From contig JAISAX010000506.1 in the NCBI GenBank assembly GCA_031266495.1, positions 1 through 18,403 on the forward strand: a stretch of 18,403 nt of DNA, read 5' to 3'. Position 1 is the first letter of the stretch; each line of letters starts with the position of its first letter. Of this stretch, positions 1-8,894 are shown piece after piece. The notes below the pieces were generated by a model. That model did not search any database and was not told where the DNA came from. It worked only from the letters and a program-made list of their open reading frames with translations. The translations under genes were made by a program, and so were the position numbers. The DNA is from Opitutaceae bacterium. Its GTDB lineage: Bacteria; Verrucomicrobiota; Verrucomicrobiae; Opitutales; Opitutaceae.

Positions 1-6
1 CTGTGC

Positions 7-17
7 GGGGGGGGGGG
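7..17 (+). repeat. G11 homopolymer tract
   Basis: Eleven consecutive G on the plus strand, followed by AGA. It is the first of a set of long G tracts in this window, all on the plus strand. It lies 5 bases before a tandem heptamer array and about 50 bases before a REP-like hairpin pair, downstream of the minus-strand pseudopilin gene. Function unknown. Confidence 0.9.
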
Positions 18-22
18 AGAAA

Positions 23-46
23 AATTAAGAATTAAGAATTAAGAAT
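23..46. repeat. Tandem heptamer array (AATTAAG)3
   Basis: Three perfect copies of AATTAAG (23-29, 30-36, 37-43) plus a partial fourth. The same heptamer occurs in the opposite orientation at 8839-8859, also beside a long G tract, so this is a recurring element and not chance low complexity. Function unknown. Confidence 0.85.
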
Positions 47-70
47 CTGATGTTACGTGGATCGATTGCA

Positions 71-151
71 GGGGCTTCGCTTGCGAAGCCCGTGAGGAGG
101 TGTCTGTGGGTTCGTCCGGCTGGCGCGGCGCGGGCTTCGCAAGTGAAGCCC
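71..151. repeat. Inverted pair of REP-like hairpins (pair 1)
   Basis: Two copies of one short palindrome face each other. Copy 1 (72-91) reads GGGCTTCGCTTGCGAAGCCC, a perfect 9-bp stem with a TT loop. Copy 2 (132-151) has an AA loop and one G-T wobble in the stem. The dinucleotide loops (TT and AA) show that the copies are in opposite orientation. The layout resembles REP/BIME elements of other bacteria. It lies just downstream of the pseudopilin stop codon and could stabilise the 3' end of that mRNA. No RAYT (REP transposase) gene is in the window. Confidence 0.8.
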
Positions 152-184
152 CTACGTGAAGCCCGTGCGCGTAGTTTCGGCTTT

Positions 185-904
185 TCACTGATCCCAGGCG
201 GGGTCGCCAACGAAGGTGGTTTCGTCGGACGCCTTGTAGCTGTAACCGCCTGTTGGATACGGGCTGTGGCGGGTGATTTGCGCTCTCGTGATTTTGCTGA
301 CTTTTTCAAGCTTTGCATGACCGTCAACGAATAGCCAGCCGACGCGCCCGCTGTGCGGTTTGGGCACGGCCTGGCGCAGGTCGCCGGTCTTGGTGCCGAG
401 GACGTTGTGGTCGATCCAGCGTCCGCCGTTCGCCATGCAACAGGCGTAGATGTGATTGGCCGGGTCCGTGACCGTCGAACAGGGGACGCCGTAACTTGAG
501 TTGCCTGACCTGTACGAGAGATACGAGGTGAAGCCGTATCCCCAGGAGTGCGCGGAGTCGCCCGGCGTTTTGACCGGGCAGGTTATCTTCGTCCTGACGG
601 TGCTGTAGAGCGTGTTGTCGTTCGTTATGTTGGGGAAGAGGTAACGTCCGAGCGCGATGTCGCCCTCCTTTGTCTCGCCGGAGCCGCCATATTCGAGGAT
701 CGGGAAGCGGTCCCGGTGGTCCGCGGCGTAGAGATGGAGTGCGGTGCCGAACTGGCGGAGGTTGGAAAGGCAGCTTGCGTCGCGAGCTTTCCTGCGGACG
801 CCTGCCGTCACGGGAATCAGGATACCGGCGAGTATCCCGATGATCGCTACAACCGTGAGCAGTTCGACCAGCGTGAAGGCGCGGGTGCGGGCATGGTGTT
901 TCAT
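185..904 (-). CDS. Type II secretion/type IV pilin-like pseudopilin with H-X9-DG motif
   Basis: The 239-residue protein starts with a short basic leader and a class III signal, AFTLVELL, followed by a hydrophobic helix (about residues 10-31). Prepilin peptidase should cut between A9 and F10, with the conserved Glu at mature position +5 (E14). The residue at -1 is Ala where Gly is usual. Near the C terminus, H184 and D194-G195 form the H-X9-DG motif known from a large prepilin-like family expanded in Verrucomicrobiota and Planctomycetota. Such proteins are thought to join an envelope pseudopilus, but individual roles are mostly unknown. The gene follows a PEP-CTERM gene on the same strand with a 53-base gap. 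That gap holds a C11 tract (coding strand) and no Shine-Dalgarno sequence. The start is the ATG directly before the basic leader. Confidence 0.9.
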   Translation of the reverse strand: MKHHARTRAFTLVELLTVVAIIGILAGILIPVTAGVRRKARDASCLSNLRQFGTALHLYAADHRDRFPILEYGGSGETKEGDIALGRYLFPNITNDNTLYSTVRTKITCPVKTPGDSAHSWGYGFTSYLSYRSGNSSYGVPCSTVTDPANHIYACCMANGGRWIDHNVLGTKTGDLRQAVPKPHSGRVGWLFVDGHAKLEKVSKITRAQITRHSPYPTGGYSYKASDETTFVGDPAWDQ

Positions 905-918
905 GATCGGCAGTGGCT

Positions 919-929
919 GGGGGGGGGGG
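919..929 (+). repeat. G11 homopolymer tract in the pseudopilin 5' region
   Basis: Eleven G on the plus strand followed by AGGAG. On the pseudopilin's coding strand it is a C11 tract starting about 15 bases upstream of the ATG, where a ribosome site or 5' leader would be. Length changes here would alter leader spacing without touching the protein. Confidence 0.9.
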
Positions 930-957
930 AGGAGAGTCCGCGTTTGCTGCGGAGGTT

Positions 958-1881
958 TCAGCGGCGGTTACGGAGGCGCAGGATGCCGATCGCACCAAAT
1001 ACGCCCAGGGCCGTGACAAGCGCGGCGGCGGCGGGTTCGGGAACGGGCGGCGAGGGCGCAGGGACAGGATTGACGGAGAGGGTGAGGGAATCGATTTGCG
1101 TGTTGCCGTCTACCCACTGGCCGAAAAAGCCGACGTTGCCGATGGCGCCGGGTGAGGTTTCAAAGACGTAGTTGGAGACGACGGTGTTGCCGTTGATGCT
1201 TACGTCGGTGACGGTATTGGTGCTGTTGTTGTAACTGATGGAGTAGGTGTAAAAGATATTGGTGGAGTAGTCTGCGCCAAGCGCGTCGCTCAACAGGCCT
1301 TTGACTTCCTCGCCCTTGCTGTCCTTCACAATGGCGTTTTTGGAACGGAGGCTCCATTCGTTGCTGAGGGGATTGATAAAGAGGGAGACAAGGGCGTTGT
1401 AGGCATTGCCCGCCATCACGTCTCCGGGAGTGTAAAACGAGATACGAATCGAGTAATCGCCGCTGGCGGGTTTCAGGGACTTGAGGCGGAGTTCCCATGT
1501 GGCGACGTCGCCGTATTGCGCCCAGGTGTTGAAGTTGAACGGCAGGGCAAGCGAAGTGGCGCTGGCGCTGCCAGCGAGGGCGGCGTAGCCGTTTTCCGCA
1601 TTGCCGGCCAGAATCCAGCCGCGTTTGTCCTGGCCGATGGTACTGTTGTAGGTGAGAGAGGTGACGATGTCGGCGCCGGTTTCGGTGGTTCCCTTGACGG
1701 CGGCACTCTCATCGCTGGTCCAGGCGGGCTTGAAGATATAGGTGCCGGCCGGACGGTCGTCAGTAATCGAGAACGTGTCGGAGGCGATGACAGTGGCACG
1801 GGCCGGGAGCGCCGGCAGCACGAGGCTGGTCAATGCAGCGAGGACGCTGCGAACAGATATGATTTTACAGGTGTTTTTCAT
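958..1881 (-). CDS. PEP-CTERM sorting-domain exported protein
   Basis: With the ATG at 1881 the protein has 307 residues and begins with a clear Sec signal peptide: basic MKNTCK, a hydrophobic stretch, then a probable cleavage after ALPARA near residue 29. Upstream in-frame starts back to 2094 would bury this signal and were not used. The C terminus has the full PEP-CTERM tripartite signal: VPEP from residue 280, a hydrophobic helix, and a basic RLRNRR tail. In this family the signal is recognised by an exosortase, usually linked to extracellular polysaccharide export. The middle is Ser/Thr/Asn-rich and beta-like, with no catalytic motif I recognise; a carbohydrate-binding or adhesive role is only a guess. 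No exosortase gene is in the window. No Shine-Dalgarno sequence precedes the start. Confidence 0.88.
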   Translation of the reverse strand: MKNTCKIISVRSVLAALTSLVLPALPARATVIASDTFSITDDRPAGTYIFKPAWTSDESAAVKGTTETGADIVTSLTYNSTIGQDKRGWILAGNAENGYAALAGSASATSLALPFNFNTWAQYGDVATWELRLKSLKPASGDYSIRISFYTPGDVMAGNAYNALVSLFINPLSNEWSLRSKNAIVKDSKGEEVKGLLSDALGADYSTNIFYTYSISYNNSTNTVTDVSINGNTVVSNYVFETSPGAIGNVGFFGQWVDGNTQIDSLTLSVNPVPAPSPPVPEPAAAALVTALGVFGAIGILRLRNRR

Positions 1882-2163
1882 GGCGAATGCGTAGAGTGAA
1901 GTAATGTGAATTTGATACAGGTGAAAATTTACCCCGGTTTCCGTCATCAGGAAGATAGAACGGGGTTTTGAGGATTTTTGCCACGCAACTTGTTCGTTAT
2001 CAACAAACGGACTTTTCGAAAGAGGTACATATCCAGACAAGGGATCCATGCAAAAGATGGCGTATCGTATCGGACAAGAGAAGCGGCGCTGCATCGCGGC
2101 GCTGCATCGGGACTATCGTCAGTCAGGCGCGCTGTAGTCTGGCGGCCCGCGTGACTTGATGTT

Positions 2164-2286
2164 GCGCATACCGGAGGTAGGGGCGTCGCTTGCGACGCCC
2201 GCGCACGCCGGACGTAGTTGCGAAGAGTGGCAATGCCCCAAGGTCTTCGCGGGCTTCGCAAGCGAAGCCCCTACCTCCGGTATGCG
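2164..2286. repeat. Inverted pair of REP-like hairpins (pair 2), about 39-bp arms
   Basis: The two arms, about 2164-2203 and 2248-2286, are near-perfect inverted copies of each other, including a shared CGCATACCGGAGGTAGGGGC-like flank. Each arm contains its own 9-bp hairpin: 2181-2200 with a TT loop and 2251-2270 with an AA loop. The right arm has the same stem as pair 1 (72-91). The left arm differs at both sides of one stem pair (G-C in place of T-A), so pairing is kept. The whole unit could also fold as one long cruciform or RNA hairpin. It lies downstream of the metal ATPase gene. Confidence 0.88.
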
Positions 2287-2311
2287 AAGCGTCGCCCGGT
2301 TCAGAGAGAGA

Positions 2312-2322
2312 GGGGGGGGGGG
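2312..2322 (+). repeat. G11 homopolymer tract
   Basis: Eleven G on the plus strand followed by AGAG and preceded by a short GA repeat. It lies 25 bases beyond REP-like pair 2 and about 80 bases downstream of the ATPase stop codon. Confidence 0.9.
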
Positions 2323-2360
2323 AGAGAAGAGGGGACGAGGGACGCGGAGGGGCAAGGGGT

Positions 2361-2405
2361 GAGGCGCTGGCGCGCGCCTCGTCCGGCAGGCAGAGACACC
2401 TGCCG
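2361..2405 (-). terminator. Two tandem hairpins directly after the ATPase stop
   Basis: Reading on the minus strand, the ATPase stop codon (2406-2408) is followed at once by a perfect 7-bp stem (2399-2405 with 2384-2390, 8-base loop). A second perfect 7-bp stem follows (2374-2380 with 2361-2367, 6-base loop). There is no U-tract, so this is not a classical intrinsic terminator. It may be a weak or Rho-assisted terminator or a 3'-end stabiliser. Confidence 0.4.
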
Positions 2406-4547
<2,142 letters not shown>

Positions 4548-4558
4548 GTCATATAGGC

Positions 4559-4577
4559 TATGCCCCCTCCCCCCATA
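4559..4577. promoter_or_regulatory. Candidate CsoR/RcnR-family operator
   Basis: TATGCCCCCTCCCCCCATA is an interrupted C tract flanked by the inverted arms TATG and CATA. CsoR/RcnR/FrmR-family repressors bind G/C tracts flanked by A/T-rich inverted repeats, so the architecture fits. It lies midway in the 88-base divergent gap between the ATPase and the repressor, where one bound protein could silence both. Read towards the ATPase, TTGTTG (4581-4586) could be a -35 element that puts the site in the promoter spacer; that part is weak. Confidence 0.6.
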
Positions 4578-4635
4578 TGGCAACAATGAATTTATTGACT
4601 CGCGTACGGACTGTGCCTGTGCCAGGATTCGCGGC

Positions 4636-4923
4636 ATGTCAGGTTCCCGCGAAACGCATCCACCTCAGGACATCAAGGCGCTATCGATCCGCCTGCGCAA
4701 GGTCACCGGCCAACTCGGGGCGGTGGAGCGCATGCTGGAGGAGGACTACGATTGCGCCGACGTGCTCATGCAGCTCGTCTCGGCCCGGCGCGCGCTCAAG
4801 GCGCTTTCGGAAAAGCTGATCCAGTCGCACATGGAGCATTGTATCGAGGGCACAGGGGATCCGGCGGCGGCGAAAAAAAAGCTGCGTGATCTGCTGACGG
4901 TGTTGCAGCGGTACGTGGAGTGA
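4636..4923 (+). CDS. CsoR/RcnR/FrmR-family metal-sensing repressor
   Basis: The 95-residue protein is an all-alpha DUF156 repressor of usual family length. It has the typical first helix (IRLRKVTGQLGAVERMLEE) and the second-helix Cys. The likely metal ligands are C40, H65 and C69. Their spacing (25 and 4) equals that of the Cys-His-Cys site of Cu(I)-sensing Mycobacterium CsoR; RcnR and FrmR use other residues there. H68 is an extra possible ligand. Divergent pairing with a Zn/Cd-type ATPase makes that pump the obvious target, which fits poorly with a copper-type site. The ATG at 4636 was chosen because it opens directly into the family fold and has a weak AGGA eight bases upstream; longer starts run into the ATPase gene. 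Confidence 0.9.
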   Translation: MSGSRETHPPQDIKALSIRLRKVTGQLGAVERMLEEDYDCADVLMQLVSARRALKALSEKLIQSHMEHCIEGTGDPAAAKKKLRDLLTVLQRYVE

Positions 4924-4991
4924 AGGGGCGGAAAGAATCGACACGCCTTCCTTTCGTTCCTGATTCTGATCACCCAACATCCCGGCACCCC

Positions 4992-5807
4992 ATGAAACAC
5001 CTGCCAGAAATTCGCGATGTCCGTCATAACAGGGTACCATTTAACCAATCGTCCTTCATCGATGAAGAATGGATATGGCACTACATCATAAAGGGAGAGT
5101 GCACATTCGAAATGGGGGGACGTGTCTGGGGTGTCTCCGTGGGCGACTCCGTCTTGCTGCCTCCACGGCAACTCCACATCGTGCGTCCGGTAAACGGTGG
5201 CCCGCTGTTGCAGGATGTGGTGCATTTCATCCTGCCGGAATTGTATGCGGGCGCGGATTTTTCGCCCGTACTGACCTTGCAGCCAAAGGCACGTAAACCA
5301 ATCCGCATGTGGTTCGATCATATCATTCGCATCTGGCAGCAACTCCCCCTCGACACCCTTCCCTCGGCCAATCAACAGATCGAAATGGGGGGACTGATGG
5401 CAGCCATCCTGGGCCTCTGTTTGCAGAATGAACAACACGCGCGCCCTTCGGAAAAAACGTCCGCCACCGGATGGCCAGAGGTAAGCAATGCCGTGCAATT
5501 CCTGCAAGAAAACCACGTTCGCCCGGACCTTGCCCTGGGTGAAATCAGCAAGGCGGCCGGGGTTACGCCCAACTATCTTTGCCGAATTTTCAAAAACCAC
5601 ATGGGGCGCTCCGTCATCTCCTATCTGACGGAGTACCGCCTGAAAGAGGCGGAAAAACTCCTGCTCCGCACCACGACCAACTGTTCGCAAATCGCAGACC
5701 AGATCGGGTTTCCCGACCTGCACACCTTCAGTCGGGTTTTTCGCCAAAAACGCAGGATTTCTCCAACCGATTTCCGCATGCTCCATGCGCCGAGAATCAG
5801 TCCATAG
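4992..5807 (+). CDS. AraC-family transcriptional regulator
   Basis: The 271-residue protein has an N-terminal cupin-like sensor half (about 15-95, with GDSVLLPPRQLHIV typical of AraC arabinose-binding-like domains). The C-terminal AraC DNA-binding domain has two helix-turn-helix units (about 180-201 and 229-252), including the signature GFPDLHTFSRVFRQKRRISP. The ATG at 4992 was chosen; a GTG at 4920 would overlap the end of the repressor gene and add a tail unlike the family. No Shine-Dalgarno sequence is visible. It lies 68 bases after the metal repressor and 211 bases before the dehydrogenase on the same strand. Such regulators commonly control a neighbouring sugar-use gene, so the dehydrogenase and the broken isomerase gene beyond it are the likely targets. 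The ligand is unknown. Confidence 0.9.
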   Translation: MKHLPEIRDVRHNRVPFNQSSFIDEEWIWHYIIKGECTFEMGGRVWGVSVGDSVLLPPRQLHIVRPVNGGPLLQDVVHFILPELYAGADFSPVLTLQPKARKPIRMWFDHIIRIWQQLPLDTLPSANQQIEMGGLMAAILGLCLQNEQHARPSEKTSATGWPEVSNAVQFLQENHVRPDLALGEISKAAGVTPNYLCRIFKNHMGRSVISYLTEYRLKEAEKLLLRTTTNCSQIADQIGFPDLHTFSRVFRQKRRISPTDFRMLHAPRISP

Positions 5808-5990
5808 GGAGGTTCTGAAAATTGAACAGAAGGCAACGAAGAGAACAAAGAACAACCTGGGATGCTTACCGCTCGTTCCTGCTTAATTTTCTTAAAATCA
5901 ACAACTTCTTTTTCGGAGTCTTCCTTGTTTTACCTTCGCAGGCGGATAATTTTTGCCCAACAATAGTAGCCATTGCCAAAGACAAAAGAA

Positions 5991-6017
5991 CAGGCGCCCT
6001 GATAAGATGGGCGCCTG
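5991..6017. promoter_or_regulatory. 27-base perfect inverted repeat abutting the dehydrogenase start
   Basis: CAGGCGCCC (5991-5999) and GGGCGCCTG (6009-6017) are exact reverse complements around a 9-base loop. The repeat ends one base before the preferred ATG (6019) and has an alternative ATG (6007) at its loop edge. As RNA, the stem would cover the ribosome landing zone. As DNA it is a plausible operator for the AraC protein or another regulator. Confidence 0.6.
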
Positions 6018-6018
6018 C

Positions 6019-7056
6019 ATGAAACCCCCTTTCAAGGAAATCGTATTCACAATGCCCGGACAGGCCGTGCTCCGGGAAATGGACGTCGCCTCGCTCGACA
6101 AGATACGCGGGACGCCTGCCGACGTGCTCATCGAAACCGAGTTCAGCATTGCCAGCGCGGGCACGGAACTGGCCTGCCTCGCCGGCACCGAAAGCTGGGC
6201 TCCGTTGCCCTTCGTCCCCGGCTACGGCTCCGTGGGCCGCGTCGCAAGATGCGGATCAAATGGCAATTCGTTGCCCGATACCATAAAGGAAGGCCAGCGC
6301 GTCTTCACTTTTGGCAAGCATGCCGGCATGGCCAAGTCGCACCACATTCTCGCCCCCGTCCCCGAAAACCTTGATCCTGCCGAGGCGACATTCGCACGCA
6401 TGGCCTCGGTGGCCATCACTTCGGTCCGCGTCTCCGAGGCGGAACTGGGCGACTTCGTCGCTGTGATCGGTCTCGGTCTCGTCGGCAACCTCGCCGCGCA
6501 ACTCTTCGCCCTCAGCGGATGCGAAGTCATCGGCATCGATCTTTCAGGGAAACGCCGTGAACAGGCCCGTGCCTGCGGCATCCCGCACACCTTTGCGCCT
6601 GGCGCGGATTTGCGCGAGCGCGTCGCCGCCATCACGGGCGGGCGCATGTGCGGCACCGTGGTCGATGCCACGGGTTTGACTGCCGTTGTGGTCGAAACAG
6701 CCCCGACGGTTTGCGCCAGGTTTGGCGAAATCATTCTTCTCGGCAGTCCCCGCGCGGCGCACACGACAAACATCACGCCGTTCCTCAGCCAGTTGCACCT
6801 GTGCAGCCCGCAGGCCACGGTGAAGGGGGCGCTCGAATGGCGGTATCCGGTTTCCGATGACCCCCTCGGCTTTGTCAAACACTCCATCGAACGCAACATC
6901 GATCAGATTCTCCGCCTGCTCGCCGACGGACGTCTCAAGGTGAAGCCGTTGCTCACGCAAATCGCCTCTCCCGCCGATTGCCAGACGGTTTACGGCGGGC
7001 TCGCCAATCAAAAAGACACTTACACCGGTGTCGTTTACGACTGGTCCAAAGTCTGA
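6019..7056 (+). CDS. MDR-superfamily (alcohol dehydrogenase-like) oxidoreductase
   Basis: The 345-residue protein has the medium-chain dehydrogenase layout: a GroES-like N-terminal domain (about 1-140), a Rossmann domain with GLGLVG (151-156), and return to the catalytic domain at the C terminus. Asp174 at the end of the second Rossmann strand (IGIDLS) suggests NAD(H) over NADP(H). The usual catalytic Zn motif GxCGTD is replaced by SIASAGTEL (43-51) and the GHE motif by PGYGSVG, so the normal Zn-Cys site is missing. This fits the 'zinc-binding dehydrogenase' subgroup found beside sugar isomerases and AraC regulators. It probably oxidises a polyol or sugar, but the substrate is unknown. A second in-frame ATG at 6007 would add four residues; 6019 fits the family better. 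Confidence 0.85.
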   Translation: MKPPFKEIVFTMPGQAVLREMDVASLDKIRGTPADVLIETEFSIASAGTELACLAGTESWAPLPFVPGYGSVGRVARCGSNGNSLPDTIKEGQRVFTFGKHAGMAKSHHILAPVPENLDPAEATFARMASVAITSVRVSEAELGDFVAVIGLGLVGNLAAQLFALSGCEVIGIDLSGKRREQARACGIPHTFAPGADLRERVAAITGGRMCGTVVDATGLTAVVVETAPTVCARFGEIILLGSPRAAHTTNITPFLSQLHLCSPQATVKGALEWRYPVSDDPLGFVKHSIERNIDQILRLLADGRLKVKPLLTQIASPADCQTVYGGLANQKDTYTGVVYDWSKV

Positions 7057-7093
7057 CCGCCTCCCCCCGCTCTCGCACGAAACATTCCCGTCC

Positions 7094-7150
7094 ATGAGTC
7101 AAAACCAACCCAAACCCAGCCGCCAACTCGGAGTGCAAAGCTACTCCTTC
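7094..7150 (+). pseudogene. 5' remnant of a sugar-phosphate isomerase/epimerase (TIM-barrel) gene
   Basis: Starting at the ATG 38 bases after the dehydrogenase stop, the first 19 codons end in RQLGVQSYSF. LGVQSYSF is the typical first beta-strand of xylose-isomerase-like TIM-barrel sugar isomerases/epimerases, which often follow this type of dehydrogenase. After that strand the homology stops and the frame runs into unrelated sequence and then antisense to the symporter gene. The rest of the barrel (about 250 residues) is missing. I read this as the stump of a deleted operon gene. The identification rests on a short motif. Confidence 0.5.
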
Positions 7151-7151
7151 G

Positions 7152-7328
7152 ATGAACATTGGTATCCTGTTTTTACTGACAGTAATCATGATGTGCCTCC
7201 CCGCGCTGACCGCGCAGGAGGCGGAGTCGCAGACCGGATCGGGAGCGTTCCGGAAGGATCAGATTTTTCCGCGCCGCGCTTCGAGTTCGTCACGAATCTG
7301 TTCCGCCCGGGCCCGGGTCAGCGGATAA
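7152..7328 (+). pseudogene. 5' remnant of a secreted-protein gene
   Basis: An ATG in the next frame opens a 58-codon frame that starts with a convincing Sec signal peptide: MNIGILFLLTVIMMCLPALT, then AQEAES as the likely mature start. Only about 20 further residues (to FRKDQIF, near 7260) look natural. Beyond that the frame overlaps the 3' end of the convergent symporter gene and becomes Arg/Ser-rich antisense-like sequence. It is probably the start of a gene whose remainder was lost by deletion. The family cannot be identified. Confidence 0.4.
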
Positions 7329-8776
7329 AACCGGACCAGCGCCAGGGCCAGGCACCAGATCACAACCGGGAGAACGAGGTACATCGCGAACATCCGCCCG
7401 AGCACTTCCGGAGGCTGGCCGGCGAGTTTTGCATCGAAACCGGAGACTTGCAGAACCAGGCCGCCGATGCCGAGCGAGATGGTTGCCGCCACCTTTACGA
7501 ACCAGGAATAGAATGCGTTGATCGATCCTTCACGACGGCGCAGGGAAGACATTTCGTCGTAGTCGGCCACGTCCCCTTTCATCGAGGGGAGGAACATCCA
7601 GATCGCGCCGAGCCCGCAGGATTCGAAGACGGCCGGCACGATCTGCAGATACGGGTAATCCGGCGTCAGGCACACATAGTTGAGCAGGTGCCCGAACATG
7701 CTGCACGCAAGCATGCCGGTGACAACGGAGCGCTTGTCGAAACGTTCGCCGAGCTTTGTCAGCAAAGGCAGGCACGCGATGCCGACAATGACCGTGGTGG
7801 TCATCTTCACGCCGCCAATCACCGCCGCCTTGTCGAGGTCGCCGTGGTTGACGTAGTAGAAATTCATATACTGCCCGAGGCTGGTGACCGATGCCGTGCC
7901 GAGGGTCAGGAAAAACGAGGTGCCGATGAGCAGCCAGAGGGGGACGTTGCGGAACGATTCGCGCAGGCTTTGCCAGAAGGGATCGCGCGGCTGCTTCCGG
8001 GCCTCGGCCCTGTAATAACGCTCCCTGACGAAGAGGGCGGGCAGCATACCGAAGACGAGGATGGCGGCCACGATCAGCCAGCACGCGATGCGCATGCCCG
8101 CCACGATCGGTTTTTCGCCCTCGGCCGGACTGGCGAACGAGGCAAGCCAGGGCTGGATGCCGGCAAGGACATCGCGGACAAAACCGCTTTTCCCTTCGAG
8201 CGCGCCGGGCGCGCCGGTGGCGAGCGAGCCGAGCAGCATGACGAGCACGAAAAACCAGCCGGCGCACAGCCAGAAGAGTTTTCCGAAGAGCGCCATCCAG
8301 GCGGCCAGACGGGTGCGTTCGTCATAGTCGGGAGTAAGCTCCAGTTGCATGCTGTAGTAGGGCATCGACCAGAGCGTGAAGCAGGAATAGAAAAGCACGC
8401 CGGTGAGGGTCAGCCAGACGGCCTTGGCCGCGGGCTCCCACGCCGCCGGCATGTACCAAAATAACGGATACGCCGCGGCCGTGGCAATCGCCCCGGAAAA
8501 CATGAACGGGCGACGGCGTCCCCATCGCGTGCGGGTGTTGTCGGAGATGTTGCCCATGACGGGATCGGTGATCGCATCCCACGCGCGGAAGATCATGAGC
8601 ACCGCTCCGATGACGGCCGGATTCATGCCCATGCCGATGTTGAAAAACGGCATGAGCAGCATGCTCTTCAAGAGGCCGTTGGACACATAGTCCGTGTTGA
8701 CGCCCGCGGCGAAGGCGAGTTTTTGCCCGAAAGGAATACGGTCGCGGGCGGCGATACGGGAAAAGGTTGAGGACAT
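7259..8776 (-). CDS. GPH-family (MelB-like) sugar:cation symporter
   Basis: The 505-residue integral membrane protein is rich in hydrophobic helices, consistent with the 12 segments of the glycoside-pentoside-hexuronide family in the major facilitator superfamily. The family signature is near the N terminus: RAWDAITDPVMGNISDNTRT followed by RWGRRRPF, the Asp-rich helix and cytosolic loop of MelB-like symporters. It is slightly longer than MelB, with an enlarged central loop rich in Gly, Pro and charged residues. It should import a glycoside or uronic-acid sugar with Na+ or H+. It lies downstream of the second pseudopilin and the ROK-type regulator on the same strand, so a common sugar-use function is likely. 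Its 3' end overlaps a remnant frame on the other strand. No Shine-Dalgarno sequence precedes the ATG. Confidence 0.92.
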   Translation of the reverse strand: MSSTFSRIAARDRIPFGQKLAFAAGVNTDYVSNGLLKSMLLMPFFNIGMGMNPAVIGAVLMIFRAWDAITDPVMGNISDNTRTRWGRRRPFMFSGAIATAAAYPLFWYMPAAWEPAAKAVWLTLTGVLFYSCFTLWSMPYYSMQLELTPDYDERTRLAAWMALFGKLFWLCAGWFFVLVMLLGSLATGAPGALEGKSGFVRDVLAGIQPWLASFASPAEGEKPIVAGMRIACWLIVAAILVFGMLPALFVRERYYRAEARKQPRDPFWQSLRESFRNVPLWLLIGTSFFLTLGTASVTSLGQYMNFYYVNHGDLDKAAVIGGVKMTTTVIVGIACLPLLTKLGERFDKRSVVTGMLACSMFGHLLNYVCLTPDYPYLQIVPAVFESCGLGAIWMFLPSMKGDVADYDEMSSLRRREGSINAFYSWFVKVAATISLGIGGLVLQVSGFDAKLAGQPPEVLGRMFAMYLVLPVVIWCLALALVRFYPLTRARAEQIRDELEARRGKI

Positions 8777-8838
8777 GGGAGGAAAACGGAGCGGCAGGAA
8801 TGCCGCCGCTCCGGCTCCGGCTTCGCGTTACTTCAGTT

Positions 8839-8859
8839 CTTAATTCTTAATTCTTAATT
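8839..8859. repeat. Tandem heptamer array (CTTAATT)3
   Basis: Three perfect copies of CTTAATT (8839-8845, 8846-8852, 8853-8859), the reverse complement of the AATTAAG array at 23-46. It lies between the symporter start and the pseudopilin stop, just before a GC hairpin and a G13 tract. Confidence 0.85.
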
Positions 8860-8860
8860 T

Positions 8861-8876
8861 CCCCGCGTCAGCGGGG
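8861..8876. terminator. GC-rich hairpin between pseudopilin and symporter genes
   Basis: CCCCGC-GTCA-GCGGGG is a perfect 6-bp stem with a 4-base loop, in the gap between two minus-strand genes. On the minus strand it is followed by AAATTAAG and not by a U-tract, so it is at best a weak terminator or RNA processing barrier. Confidence 0.3.
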
Positions 8877-8877
8877 A

Positions 8878-8890
8878 GGGGGGGGGGGGG
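8878..8890 (+). repeat. G13 homopolymer tract
   Basis: Thirteen G on the plus strand followed by AGGG, four bases from the stop codon of the minus-strand pseudopilin gene (8895-8897). It follows the GC hairpin and the heptamer array, forming a compact composite element (8839-8890). Confidence 0.9.
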
Positions 8891-8894
8891 AGGG

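Larger units (their letters stand above)
1882..2405. other. 524-base gene-free stretch
   Basis: This is the gap between the PEP-CTERM gene start (1881, minus) and the metal ATPase stop (2406, minus). The part nearest the PEP-CTERM gene (1882-2040) is less GC-rich than the rest and should hold its promoter, but I see no convincing -35/-10 pair. The remainder holds an inverted REP-like pair (2164-2286), a G11 tract (2312-2322) and two tandem hairpins (2361-2405). Short open frames here follow the repeats and show no protein features. Confidence 0.7.

Noticed and set aside
71..2286. Possible CRISPR array or insertion-sequence ends formed by the repeated hairpins
   Set aside because: Only two inverted pairs far apart, no regular spacers, no transposase and no target-site duplication visible; REP-like elements explain them better.
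5822..6022. 66-codon frame between the AraC and dehydrogenase genes
   Set aside because: TTG start, no ribosome site, no recognisable domain, and it runs through the inverted repeat into the dehydrogenase gene. Probably non-coding leader DNA.
7329..8464. Continuation of the long plus-strand frame through the symporter gene
   Set aside because: Rich in Arg, Gly, Asp, Glu and His, as expected for antisense of a GC-rich gene; the minus strand encodes a full symporter.
8777..8894. Possible intrinsic terminator between the pseudopilin and symporter genes
   Set aside because: The GC hairpin has no following U-tract on either strand, so it is listed only as a weak terminator candidate and not as a firm call.
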